From Cerrena zonata (taxonomy: Eukaryota > Basidiomycota > Agaricomycetes > Polyporales > Cerrenaceae), in assembly GCA_038087015.1 (NCBI GenBank), contig JASBNA010000133.1:1-46179 (forward strand): a DNA stretch of 46,179 nucleotides, read 5' to 3'. Of this stretch, positions 1 through 10,267 are shown piece after piece (the stretch's first letter is position 1; every line of letters begins with the position of its first letter). The notes under the pieces were generated by a model. It did no database searches. It worked only from the letters and a program-made list of their open reading frames with translations, and had not been told where the DNA came from. The position numbers and the translations under genes are program-made.

Positions 1-147
1 TTAGGGGGGGCTTATTCTCAACATCACTGTCTCTACGTATAGTCAGTAAATATTGCTTTAGGTAGAATAAAGATGTGACATACATGATCTCGATCGGGCT
101 GTCAAGCTTTCTATAGAAATAGGTGAGTGATATATTAGACAGAGTAG

Positions 148-451
148 TCACTTTACGTACTTCTTGCCTTTCTTGGGAGAAGCCTTTTGAGGCGAAGAGA
201 CCATGAGAGGGAGATCAGAATCACTAGACTCCCATCCATCAATAACGCTGCAACAGCTAAGTATAGCAAAGATAGGCAAAGAGAAAGATAGATACATACC
301 TGCCAGCAGGGCTGGGTGTTGCAGGCACTGGGGACCGTTTGGCCCTAGTAGTCCTTGCAGCCTTGACAGATTTCTTGCTGCTACTGCTAGAGCATCTACT
401 ATCAGCAAGACTTGACAACAGATAATAGTAAAACACATACCGAGGTGCCAT
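148..451 (-). CDS. small Ser/Lys-rich basic protein, three exons, unknown function
   Basis: Not a family I recognise. An 11-nt first exon (ATG at 451, MAP + split Arg) is followed by GTATGT; the second exon (about 411-301) and the third (about 257-148, ending TGA) join in phase with consensus GTATGT donors and AAG/TAG acceptors. The product is about 75 residues: a Ser-rich run, then a Lys/Arg/Thr-rich stretch (KAARTTRAKRSPVP), a short acidic patch (DGWESSDSD) and a basic tail ending KKGKKYVK. There is no signal peptide or membrane segment once the introns are removed; the apparent hydrophobic stretches in unspliced frames are translated introns. The composition suggests a nuclear, nucleic-acid-binding tail protein, but that is inference. 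It could also be the remnant of a longer gene. Confidence 0.45.
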
Positions 452-759
452 CTTCAAAGGAATCAAATCACAAAGAGGTAGACTGAAAGCAGAGAGTAGA
501 TGAAAGAAAGCTCCAAGGAGACCTCGACTAGACCAAAAGTCTTATAATTGATACTGAGATGAAAATCCAGATGGCACCATTTTAAAAACAGCCAATGGAA
601 AAGAGCTGACGTGGACAATGCGGGATCATATATTATCTAGAGACAAAATGAGTCAGCCTAACGGGTGTATATCTTAAATACGATATATAGTATATGCTAG
701 AGTAAGCAAAAACATGTCAGGAAAGATGAACTGGAACCTTGCCTTCGTCTAGCTGTCCA
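452..759. other. intergenic, no gene seen
   Basis: No open frame with coding character on either strand and no repeat found. It is AT-rich with several TATATA-like stretches near 625-700 that could belong to promoters of either neighbour. Confidence 0.4.
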
Positions 760-2030
760 CTTGGAAAGATATTCTTGATCTCTTGAACAAATATGAACAG
801 CCATCTTCCCCACCTCTTTGGCAATTTGGAACAATACAGTATGTTCAGTCTAGCAGCTTGCTATGCTTTTCTAAGTAGACTACAGAGCAGCACCTAGAAA
901 AGTTCTTTGAAAGTATTGCTACACAAAGTCTAGATGAACAGCGTAAGCAGCTGTCCACTATGGCCAAGGTGATTTAACAAACCTGTGTGAGATGACCTCT
1001 GACTTATCTAGCTATTTAGGCAGACATGGCTAGGATTGCGACAACTGTCCTAAGTCTGAATAGCAATCAGACTATGGATCTGGTCTTTCATCCCTCTCCA
1101 GAGGACCCCACAGCTGTCAAAGAGGTTGTTCTATATGCTCAAGGGTATTTGGTGAAAGCCAGCTTGCCTCCAATCTATCAAGCATCAAGGTAAGTTTTCC
1201 CATTTCTATACAATATATGTGAGAAAACTTAGCTTCAATAGCCTAGGATCAAGACCTCTGAGCGCTGTCCAGAGCGTCGGACTCTCTGGTCTTGGATGCA
1301 AAGAATTTGATGTGTTTTTAGAGGGGTTGAGCTGCATTCACCGGGTCTTTGGGGATCACATCTCTGGTGCAACCCTGTCAGAGATAGAATACCGTACAGA
1401 CCATGGATCACCGTTGCTGTTCTTCAGCAATCGGTATTTTACACACTTTCGTGATATGGAAGATCAAAAGGTAACACCTATCTCCAGGGATGTAGATCCA
1501 TTAGGGATATTGGCTAGTGTTGAAGGTGGGATGTATACGTCAAACAATCAAGTCCAGTACTTTGAGCGGCTGTTGAAAAAGGACAAGTGGTAAGTCATCG
1601 TTCTATCTCCAAGAGATGCTACTCACATTTATATAGGATCTACAATGCCATCAAGCCTCAGGCCATACGTCTTGGTCACCTAGTTGAGGTTCAGTGCACA
1701 TTCAGTGCTGTTCCAACAGGACCCACCAAGTATAGACTGATCCCAAAGCTTCAGTCGATATGTATTCTTGATCGGGTGGTTGAAAATGTAAGAACCTCAA
1801 TCTGACTCATTGTCGTTCTATATCTAAAACCAGGATTTACAAAGGATGCAATCAGTTCCTCTATTGCAGCATTGACAACAAGCAGTTCAAGACCTACATA
1901 TCGAGTTAAGTGCAAGATTGGATATGCTACAGAGGCAGAGGACCTTGAGGAGTCTGAGATCAAGCGTTTACGAGAGATCAACCTGGATGAGGACCAGAGT
2001 GCTATGGATGCTGAAAGTACTAGTCAGTAG
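760..2030 (+). CDS. multi-exon lineage-specific hypothetical protein, possibly decaying
   Basis: No function recognised. Exons that splice in phase are 879-968, 1020-1189, 1242-1589 and 1637-1787, all with GT...AG borders and introns of about 47-52 nt; a further upstream exon is likely near 770-840 (peptide PPLWQFGTIQ). The central part reads like a single globular domain with motifs YFERLLKKDKW and IRLGHLVEVQCTFSAVP, resembling orphan proteins that I recall as common in repeat-rich basidiomycete regions. The last stretch (1834-2030) has a long Glu/Asp-rich open frame ending at TAG 2028-2030, but joining it to the 1787 donor needs a frame change. Either I missed an intron or the gene carries an indel. 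The true start is not settled: an ATG at 1026 is in frame but lies inside an exon that continues upstream. Confidence 0.45.
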
Positions 2031-2118
2031 ACCATAGATATATCTCAGATCGATTGTGAAGACTTGTATCTCTACATAAATTGAAAGATCTAGAACATAA
2101 ACATTGAGAGAGAAATAG

Positions 2119-3859
2119 CTACAATATATCAATAGGAGCAGGCTCATGCATCGCCCACTCTTCAATGTTGATATACTCCCAAGCAAAGAACCCATGGAGT
2201 GCTAGGTGGTTGCGGAGCATACGTAAGTTATGTGATATATACTGATTGTCCTGCTCCTTAACTGTCACCAAGGTCCCAAAGATAATGATCAAACCAATGG
2301 AGGTTAACAAAGGATTGTCCACCTTGCATCCAGCGAGATCGATAACTACCGACATGCCCTCCTCTTCATTGCCATGACTAGGTGGCAAGTGGCGCCTATA
2401 TCGGTAATTGCAATAGAAGGGAATTTTGATGAAGGAGAGGTCCGGGCAGCGAATAAAAAAGCAGTGATAGTCTGAGAAGTCAACGAGGAAGAGTGGATTG
2501 GGTTCGTGGAGGTCATCAATGATGATGGTACGGAGTTTGCGCCAGGACTGGGTTAGAGTGTCGATAGTGTCTTTACTGAAGGAAAGAGTATACCCCAACA
2601 GCTTGAATGACTGAAGCTTTGTGAGAAAGAAAAGGGGGGTGATTCTGTGGTGGTTGAGTGGGAGTATCCTGAGTTCATCGTCATCATCCTCATCATCCTC
2701 ATCCTCATCCTCATCCTCCTCAGCTGGATCATCAGGGTTGTTGCATTGACCTAGGTTTGCTATTTCCAGCTCAGTGAGAGTGGAATGAGTAGATATAGCA
2801 GCAATCAAAGCTGTGACATCTGTCGGGTGGACATAGCAGAATGACTGGACGCAGAGACGTGAGAGTTGTGGGGCCTTCATTGCCTTTATAACACGGGAAA
2901 CAAGCCCAGAAAGGTTTGAGTCTCTCCACCAGAGCTCAAGCTCTTCAAGGCACTGGAATGCACTGTGTGGAAATAGGTAGGAGGTGGAGGATGCGTATGG
3001 CTCCTCGGTGATCTCAATCTTGAGATGTTGGAGGTGTTCAAAGAGAGAGAGTACCCGGAGAGCACTGATAGAGATGGTGATCCCCGCAGGAACAGTGGTA
3101 AGTTGCAAATGGGTGACTCTATGCAATGAGGTAACCATGCCATTAAGCTTGAGTTGCATCTCCTGCGATATGAGCAATGGAAGAAGATTCTTGGGGTAGT
3201 CAAAGTTGATGACCTGGATCTTGGGTACATTGTCACAGAGGATATCCATGAACCTCAATGCATCGTATGCAGTAGGAATAGTGACATCGACTCTGATAAG
3301 AGTGGAAGAAATGAAGAGGAAGACCAATGACCAGTTCTCTAAGTCGGGTATGGTCCAGATAAGATGTTTGAGATTGGGAAGCAAAGGTATGCCAGGTGGG
3401 GAGTGAGGGAGGAGATTGTAGATATACTCTAGACCGAAACCAGAGTAGCAGTGCAAGGTCCTGATCTTTCTGCTGTAGAAGATAAAGCGGTCCCAATCGT
3501 TTGGACCAGGGATGTCTGTCATGTATATGATGATCTAGGATCAATGTTAACAGCTGAGATCTCTGATAGAACACCATGCTACATACCTTTCTTTTCTTCC
3601 ATTCATCAGAGTCCGCCCTCGGGGGTGCATCTGGAAACAGCAAGCCCTGGTCTTCTTTCATGACTGAGATCTCAGGAAAGAGATAGATAAGGGGATGAGG
3701 ATCCTCCAGCTCCTCCCAAAGGATATCAAGGGCTGGGTAACAAATGGTGCGGCAGGTCAAGATAAATGCTAGGAGATCTGCACTCTTCCAAGAGCCATTG
3801 GCCTTGATCTGGCGAGCAATAAGCAGGATGAGATCCAAGACAGCAAGACAGCGGTGCAT
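2119..3859 (-). CDS. F-box-like/LRR protein, paralogue A (intact)
   Basis: Two exons: 3859-3587 and 3534-2119, separated by a 52-nt intron (GTATGT...CCTAG) whose position matches the intron of the neighbouring paralogue. The N-terminus (MHRCLAVLDLILLIARQI...LLAFILTCRTICYPALDILWEEL) has the spacing of a fungal F-box-like helix region: hydrophobic helix, then a cysteine-containing helix, then W-E-x-L. The rest, about 450 residues, is a series of irregular leucine-rich repeats (LPNLKHLIW, LEELELWW, LTELEIANL). An acidic Asp/Glu run is coded by a CAT/CCT-rich stretch near 2670-2725. Such proteins usually act as substrate adaptors of SCF ubiquitin ligases; the substrate is unknown. It lies in tandem, same strand, with paralogue B at 4187-5911. 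Confidence 0.7.
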
Positions 3860-4186
3860 GGTGAGAAATATTCTAAGAGCAACTGTCAGTTTAATAAGCT
3901 AAACACCAGAGAAATGTCATACTCACAGGATATATCAGCAGAGTGGGTTTGTGGAATGCTGAGGGTCCAAAGCGAAGACAATATTGATCGCTGGTGGATT
4001 TGCAGCTTCTGTTTGGCTTTGTTGACCTGGATCCATTTTAAGCAAAATATTCCCACACAGTGTATAGAAAGATCTGGCATACGTCTATGTACTCTACGTA
4101 TTGACATTTAAAGAGAGAATGCTAATCCAAAGAGTCAGATGCTATATAATCATCAAGCACTTTAGGCTTTACAGTATTGTCCTTAT
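3860..4186. other. intergenic spacer between the two F-box-like paralogues
   Basis: No independent gene. On the minus strand it should hold the promoter and a probable 5' untranslated intron of paralogue A (a GTGAGT donor near 3930 and acceptor just before the start codon at 3859). Confidence 0.4.
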
Positions 4187-5911
4187 TTAAGTGACCATAA
4201 ACTCCTTTGCAGCCAAGCCTAGTTTCCCACAATGGCCCTCATTCTCTAGAAGCATATGGAATACCCCGAACATTGCATGTAAGATAGCTATAGCAATGAA
4301 ATGATTGGAAACCTTGGTCCAGTTTTCAAATATACATAAACGTTCGGTAGAGGTTGGATGGATTGTGGAAGGTGGGATGGTGTCGAGGGTGATATGAGGA
4401 GAGATGAAGGGGATGAGAAGCTCCTTGAGATGATGACAATGGGTTGCAAGGGGTTGGAGATGCAAGATGTCGACCTGTGGTTCATCAAGTTGACATAACT
4501 GATTGACGATGAGTGTTGTAAGCTGGGGCTAAGAAACAGCCATGGTCTCGAGGAGAGGGGCAGTAAAGGTTATATAGAACCCGGTGAGGAATACCTCCTC
4601 CAGCTTTGGGAGTGAGAAGAGCGGCTGCAGACTGGCAACGTCAGGCCTAAGGATCAGGTACTCGGGAGGGGATGTATCCTTGATTTGATAACTGCATGAG
4701 AGCTCAAGCTTAATGAGAGCGCAATGTATAGCTGTGAATTTGAAAAGAGGATAGAAGTCGGTAGGGTCCATGTCAGCGGGGGGGTAGAGATTGAGGTGGA
4801 TAAATGTGGGGCTGACAATGGTCTTCAGGAGAGCAATGACTGTTGCAGTAGATGTTTTGTCCCACCATATCAACCTCAGCACCTCTAAAGACCTGAAGCC
4901 ATCTACGAGTACTATCCCTGGATAGTTGAAGTATTCAACACTGAGGCCAAGTGCCAACTCGGTAAGGTTTGGGATCTGAGAGAGGCTGATGAGGACTCTA
5001 AAGTCCATGGCTATACTGATGGAGGGAAAGTTGAGATTGAGGTATGTCAATCTTTTGAAGGACAGAAGGGCGTTGCCAATAAGCTCGAACTGGGGATATC
5101 CAAGAGTTAACTCAGGATGTTTAAGCTTGAAATGTCTCAGGTTTGGCAGACATCCAGGAATGGTGGTGGAGAGGTTGAGGGCCTGGTCAACAGCAGGACA
5201 AAACACAGTGAGGGATGAAAGGGAAGGGGAAAGGAAGATAGAAAGGGAGGGCCAGTCTTCTTTGCTCTTGCTCTTCCAGCTCAACTTCTGGAGGATGGGG
5301 AAAAGGTTGACATCTGAAGGCTTGTTGGAAAGGATTTGAGCGAGGAATGGTTGGCAATAATCTGATTTATAGGATATCTCCCTGATACGCCTGGAATAAA
5401 ACAAGAGGCGGGTCCACACCTCAGGGGCAGGTATGCCGTGAATGTCATATTTGTACTGTTGATTATATGAGCAAGCGATATGGCTGTCTAGAGGTAAGGG
5501 ACTTACTGTATACTCGTAAATAACACACTCTTCATCCTCATAATCCTCAGTGTCTTCCTCATCATCCTCATTGTCTTCCTCATCTTCCTCGTTATCTTGC
5601 TCATCATCCTCGTTGTCTTGCTCATCATCCTCGTTGTCTTGCTCATCATCCTCGTTGTCTTGCTCATCATCCTCGTTGTCTTCTTCAACTGCACCAGATA
5701 CAACCGAGCGAGTGAGAGAGATTGAGTTGCCTGGAAAAATAGATAGCAACAGATGTGGACTATCAATTTTCTCCCATAACACATCCAGCCCTGGTCCAAG
5801 GAAGATATGGCAGGTAAGGACAAAGGAGAGCAGATCATGTTTGTCTCCAGTGAGCAAGAGGTTTCTTGCGATCATAAGCAAAAGCTCGCCGATCTTGAGA
5901 CAGTTATGCAT
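4187..5911 (-). pseudogene. F-box-like/LRR protein, paralogue B, with one in-frame TAG
   Basis: This is the tandem paralogue of the gene at 2119-3859: same N-terminal plan (MHNCLKIGELLLMIARNLLL...LSFVLTCHIFLGPGLDVLWEKI), same intron position (51 nt, 5456-5506) and the same LRR-like body. I chose the ATG at 5911 because it aligns with the paralogue; an upstream in-frame ATG at 5971 lies in a likely 5' untranslated intron. The frame is closed by TAG at 4531-4529, then reopens without any shift for about 113 more codons to TAA at 4187. The paralogue continues across this point (WRKLRTIII versus stop-PQLTTLIV), so the TAG is a premature stop, compatible with CAG-to-TAG or TGG-to-TAG. Near the N-terminus is a long Glu/Asp/Asn run coded by 21-bp repeats. 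Truncation would remove the last LRR-like part; a shortened product may still be made. Confidence 0.65.
5601..5684 (-). repeat. 21-bp coding minisatellite (acidic run)
   Basis: Four near-perfect copies of a 21-bp unit (tcatcatcctcgttgtctt plus gc), flanked by more diverged copies to about 5535. Inside paralogue B it encodes a D/E/N/Q-rich heptad-like unit (NEDDEQD). Since 21 is divisible by 3, copy-number change keeps the frame. Confidence 0.9.
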
Positions 5912-6388
5912 TAGAATGCTAGATAAAATATCAGTAGTATCCCAGAAGGACCAGGCAAATAAGCATACCAAGCTTGGTGGGGCAAAGTAAAGAGGGATGA
6001 TTCAAGTGCGAGTAAGTACCGGCACTTGGCAGAAGGATGCGAAAGGAAGGAGAGATCGAGTACGATCACATCAAGTTTGCAGCTCTTATTTGTTCTTGTT
6101 TATTTGTATTTACTTGCACCCTACTAACTTACCACACATATTTCCACAGGCAATACAAGTACAATTTGACAAAGGTTATGAAGTAATACATAGTATACAA
6201 ATTGTCTGAGCAAAGCATAATGTTAGAGAGAGTAGAAACATAGAGAATAAAGTCTGCAAAGAATAACATCTGTGTATATAAATAAAAAGTCTGAGAGATG
6301 TAAGAAAAACAAAGCATACTACACACTACACAGTACCACAAATAGTTCATCATATGCATAAAAAACAGGATCCCCAGTTCTCATGCCT
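5912..6388. other. intergenic, no gene seen
   Basis: Contains the presumed promoter and 5' intron of F-box-like paralogue B and the 3' end of the next minus-strand gene. Near 6018 there is a half-copy of the dispersed ACCGGCACTTG palindrome arm described at 9665. No coding frame is convincing. Confidence 0.4.
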
Positions 6389-9145
6389 TTAAATATTCTA
6401 AAAACAAGGTGTAAATGAGATCAAATAACTAAATTATGATAGCAACTTACTGGTAGGAAGGGTATCTCGTCCATCATACAATGGAATGGATTTGCGGCTT
6501 TCTTGTCAAACTTGAGGGTAGATTGCCACTCCTTAACCTTCAAAGGTTTGGCAGTACCATCTCTGATACGAGCAAGGCGGTTTGTGAACCATATCTCACA
6601 TTGGGTAGTCCAATGATCAAAGCTCAATCCCGATGCCTCCCAGGTAGTCGTCTTAGGCCACCAAGATACATCTGCTGTTTGCATGCCATGCCCTGGATGA
6701 AAATGATCAGAATCAGTACTAGATAATATGGAGAGGCAACAGTGACTTACCAGTGTAGCATCGGTAGACCCCAGATATAGTCTCGAGAAGGGTGAAGTCG
6801 ATGCACTCCCTATATACTGTTCTCACCTCGCTCACCTTGGCATCCTCCGTCGCAAAGACGGAGTCATCCAAAGCGACAGTAGCAATCCTAGTAAGGGAGA
6901 CGTTGGATTCCAGTGCAAGCCACCAGACTATACCACCTTGAAGAAGAGCGGCCCTTGCTACAGCTGGGTCTCTGAATAGATCAAGCCTACGACTAATGTA
7001 GGTCTTGTAGTCTTCCTGAGTGAAGATGTATTTCTCTGGACGGAAGGGGGGCGCATATATAGAGCCTACAGAGCTCAAGGGAGAAAATATACGGGGTTTT
7101 GTGTGCCAGAAGATAGTGAAAGAGATTCCTCTTTCCATCATCTGACGCATGATGATCTCATTCGATGGACCCCATCCTCTTCGGAACATCTCCCTCATCG
7201 AGGTCTTGCAAGTAAAGGCCAGGGTCCACCCACACACATTGCTGGTGATTGTACGGATCGGAAAGATCATGACCCCAAAATGTTCAAAGGGTGTAATATC
7301 AGTAAGACCCCAGCGATTGTATTTTGCCTTGAATAGGCCGGGATTCATATGGCAGTCAGAGACAGCCAATGGCATTGTTTGATTGCTTCTGCTAGCATTC
7401 CAGAATTCCTGGAGACGTTGTATGAAATCCTGGTTTCTAAACTCAGGCTCGAACAGCGCTGGTTCCTGACCAATAGCTCGCAGCAACAACACTGTATCCT
7501 GTGGAACAGGGAATGGTTGAGGAGCAATATCGAGCTGAAGAGGGGGAGGGGGGAGGTTCTGGATACCATACCGGTAGTGAGCGACTACAAGGAAGGGATC
7601 CATGTTCATCCTAGAATATGACTGAAGAGCCCATTCACCCTGCGTAGCTGCAATATTGTCACGGTATGTGGCAATTGGGCGGAGGTGAGGCTCTACTTGC
7701 TGGGGGAGAGGGACCACGGGGTATTCGTTTGGTTCAAGTTGTGCTGTGTGATCATGGCCCTCTTGTCTACAGCCAGGAATGTTGCAGTCGATGTCCTCAA
7801 TAGGGTCAATGTTATCAAATAGGTCCCATTCATCTGTAAAGATGTCGTAGCTACGCTGGTTTGCTGCGTACTGATCGAACGTCGACCGTTTGTCTGCATT
7901 CGCCACACGGGTGCGTACCAACCAAGGCTCCATCTCGATCTCCTCCCATACAAATACCTTGGACGTCAACACCAGGTCCTTCTGACGTTCGCGCATAGAA
8001 GCCAACTTCTGGGGGGAGTACTGGCGCATGTCGCGGCCAGCGTTCAATTCCTCACGGCATTTCAAAAAGGCCCTGACGCTAGCCATTTCTGTCATCATCT
8101 TTGCTGCCTGGGCATTAGGGTTGAAATCGAAATCAGGTCCTGGAAGATTGTGACCTGATGACTGCTGCTGCTGAAGAGGAGGAGCTCGAGCAGGACCTGC
8201 TTGGGATTGTTGGGACCAAAGGCGAATTCCCTCGATCGCCTGCTTGCTAGGAGCAAGCAGTCATTCGTAGTCACCAACCGGCTTGCCACCCTTGGGATAG
8301 GCAAGCCAGACAGGGGCATTGGCGTCGGTGAAGATATGCAGGAGGGAAAGGAGTTGCCATTTTCCCTCAGTATTGACATAAAGACCTCGTCGATGGAGGT
8401 TTCCAGAGAAGTCGGTGAGGATCCGACTGTTGATGATTCTGTCAAGCCAGAATGGAGGGAAAGGGGGTGCAGTGTTGGCAAGAGCTTGGTACCAATGAGG
8501 AGGAAATGCCTCTCCGTTCTTGAGTGAGGCGGCGATCAAAGCTGCGACATAGGAAAGCATAGCGATCATATACCGCCGTGCTCAGTGAGCACTGCACCTG
8601 GCGCCATCCTCTGTTTCGAATATCGCCAAGTAGTTTGCGGAGGACGCGGATGGTGGTGCACATGTTTGTAAAGGAACAAACGGCAAGAAGGTTTTTTGAA
8701 GGATCCTACGAGTGCAATTGAGCAGCTGCTCACAATCAGCCCAGAGTGTACACAGGTCTTTTTTAAGCTGGTATCCTCCCTCGACTTGGACAATTGGGGT
8801 GGAATGGAAGCCCCCACTGAATGTTTTGAAGAGCGGATCATTGGTGAGAAAGGCATGCTTGGGCATCATTCCCATGTACCAGAATCGATCATTGGCCCAT
8901 GACGCATTCTTCAGGAGCTCCAGATGGAATGGTTGGTCTGGGTTGATACCGAGTCCATTTCCAGGAGGCTGAGGGGCCAAGTAATCAACATTGGACACAA
9001 CAAATGCATGTTCAGTCTCAAAAACCTGAGTGAAGAGCTTAGTCCAGGCTGGAGGGTGTTGATTGGGCATTATATTAAATATGTTTGAACCGCTGACGTT
9101 GGTATGTTTTGATTGGGGAAGACTAGTGCTGGTAACTACCTGCAA
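6389..9145 (-). pseudogene. large basidiomycete hypothetical protein with two in-frame TGA stops
   Basis: A single reading frame of about 800 codons runs from at least 9145 to 6719, then over GTAAGT...CCAG introns into exons ending at TAA 6391-6389. It is interrupted only by TGA at 8584-8582 and TGA at 8263-8261; the frame is identical on both sides of each. The first lies in ...ARCSAH-stop-ARRYMIAMLSYV, the second in ...VGDYE-stop-LLAPSKQAIEG; both are one C-to-T change from CGA (Arg). The C-terminal part (GHGMQTADVSWWPK...SGLSFDHW...CEIWFTNRLARIRDG) resembles a fungus-specific family I remember as common and uncharacterised in Agaricomycetes. No catalytic motif or membrane segment is evident; a His/Cys cluster (DCNIPGCRQEGHDH) lies near the middle. 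A weak 49-nt intron could remove the first TGA but would also remove well-formed coding sequence. The true start may lie upstream of 9145, where an acceptor-like CTTGCAG occurs. Confidence 0.6.
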
Positions 9146-9664
9146 GTCTCAGGGATGGTGGTGGTTGGTGTAAGAGGTGGGACACCAATGGTCGCTATCC
9201 AGTAAATAGAGGCTGTGCCATCAATCAATGTTATGATATCGTAGGTTTGAAACAGACCGAGAATGGAAAATAGGGACAAACCTACCGAGCGAATGAGCGA
9301 AGGATGATAAATGGGAAATTCTCGATAACAACCCGGTCATATGTCGGTCCCTATTGTCTTACCTTCCTTGTTGAGTGAAGTCCAAGGTCGGAGATGTATC
9401 GGTGATATCCAAAAGACGACAGAGACTGGAATAAGGACACGTACCGCTCATATGTACTAATAATCCAGTTAAGGATTGTCAATATATGTAAGACTAGAGA
9501 AGATGAAAAACTCATTATCTGCAATACGGTCTAATGAGATCAACAAACTCGAATTTAGTATTTAAAAAAAGTCTATATGTATATTATATATACTACAGGT
9601 AAGCTATGTAATGAACTTGGATTACAAACTGCCTATCGTAAAAGAAGTCGTCAACATTCCTTTT

Positions 9665-9690
9665 CAAGTGCCGGTAGCTACCGGCACTTG
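9665..9690. repeat. perfect 26-bp palindrome, GGTAGCTACC core
   Basis: The 26 bases are their own exact reverse complement: arm CAAGTGCCGGTAG followed by its mirror. Related near-palindromes occur at 9811-9838 and 17161-17188, and half copies near 6018 and 9899. Confidence 0.95.
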
Positions 9691-9810
9691 AGATAAAGAA
9701 CACGACATAAATCTTGAGTCTTGATGGCAAAGGTGACGACAAAGAACGTTGAGGTTGACGGCAGAGGTAACAAGCATAAGACTGTAAAGAATGAAGAGGA
9801 AGAGAAGATA

Positions 9811-9838
9811 CCAACTGCTGGTAGCTACCGGCAACTGG
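9811..9838. repeat. 28-bp near-palindrome, same core as 9665
   Basis: Left arm CCAACTGCTGGTAG, right arm CTACCGGCAACTGG; it shares GGTAGCTACCGGCA with the 9665 palindrome but has different outer bases. Confidence 0.85.
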
Positions 9839-10201
9839 TAAAGAAAGCGGCGGTCGAGAGGAGGAGAAGGCAAGGCAAAAAAACCTAAGACAGAGGTCCG
9901 GCAAGTGCCGAAGGAGTGCATGTTCAGATCACTTAAATGCGATAAGGCAAACAACTTACCTATATCTTAAGCATATCAATAGAATGTTAATTAATAATTG
10001 TTATTGTAACTCACAGTCGAAAACTCAACAAAGTTAACATCGCTCATACTATGTAGGATGTAGTTGACTATGCACCTTGCTCAAATATAGTTCAGTACAT
10101 ATTCAAAGATGTTATTAAGTGGGCTTGAGGTCTGCAACCCAAAATTCTACTATTATGAACCAAAAAATATACTATCAATACAATATAACGATATGTCTAG
10201 G

Positions 10202-10267
10202 AGATTATACTATTTGCTAACTGTAAACTTTACTAGATTATACTATTTGCTAACTGTAAACTTTACT
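10202..10267. repeat. 33-bp direct tandem duplication spanning a stop codon
   Basis: Two exact adjacent 33-bp copies (10202-10234 and 10235-10267). On the minus strand the distal copy includes the final codons of the Spt5-like gene (VKFTVSK-stop); the second copy repeats the same coding bases and stop just downstream. A read-through of the first stop would repeat the same tail. Confidence 0.95.

Larger units (their letters stand above)
9146..10242. other. intergenic with palindromic motifs
   Basis: No gene supported. Apparent frames around 9593-9954 overlap palindromes and low-complexity purine runs and have no coding character. It holds the palindromes at 9665-9690 and 9811-9838, a further half motif (CCGGCAAGTGCCG) near 9899, and the first copy of a 33-bp duplication at the 3' end of the Spt5-like gene. 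Confidence 0.4.

Noticed and set aside
1..10. TTAGGGGGGG at the very start, like a fungal telomere unit
   Set aside because: Only one unit, and a left chromosome end would read CCCTAA on this strand.
5503..5990. Poly-Ser/Cys and Met/Thr-rich frames opposite or beside the F-box-like gene
   Set aside because: By-products of the 21-bp acidic repeat read in other frames.
8261..8584. UGA recoding, for example as Trp or selenocysteine
   Set aside because: Other genes here use TGA as a normal stop (the small gene at 148), and both TGAs fit CGA-to-TGA decay with other genes showing TAG.
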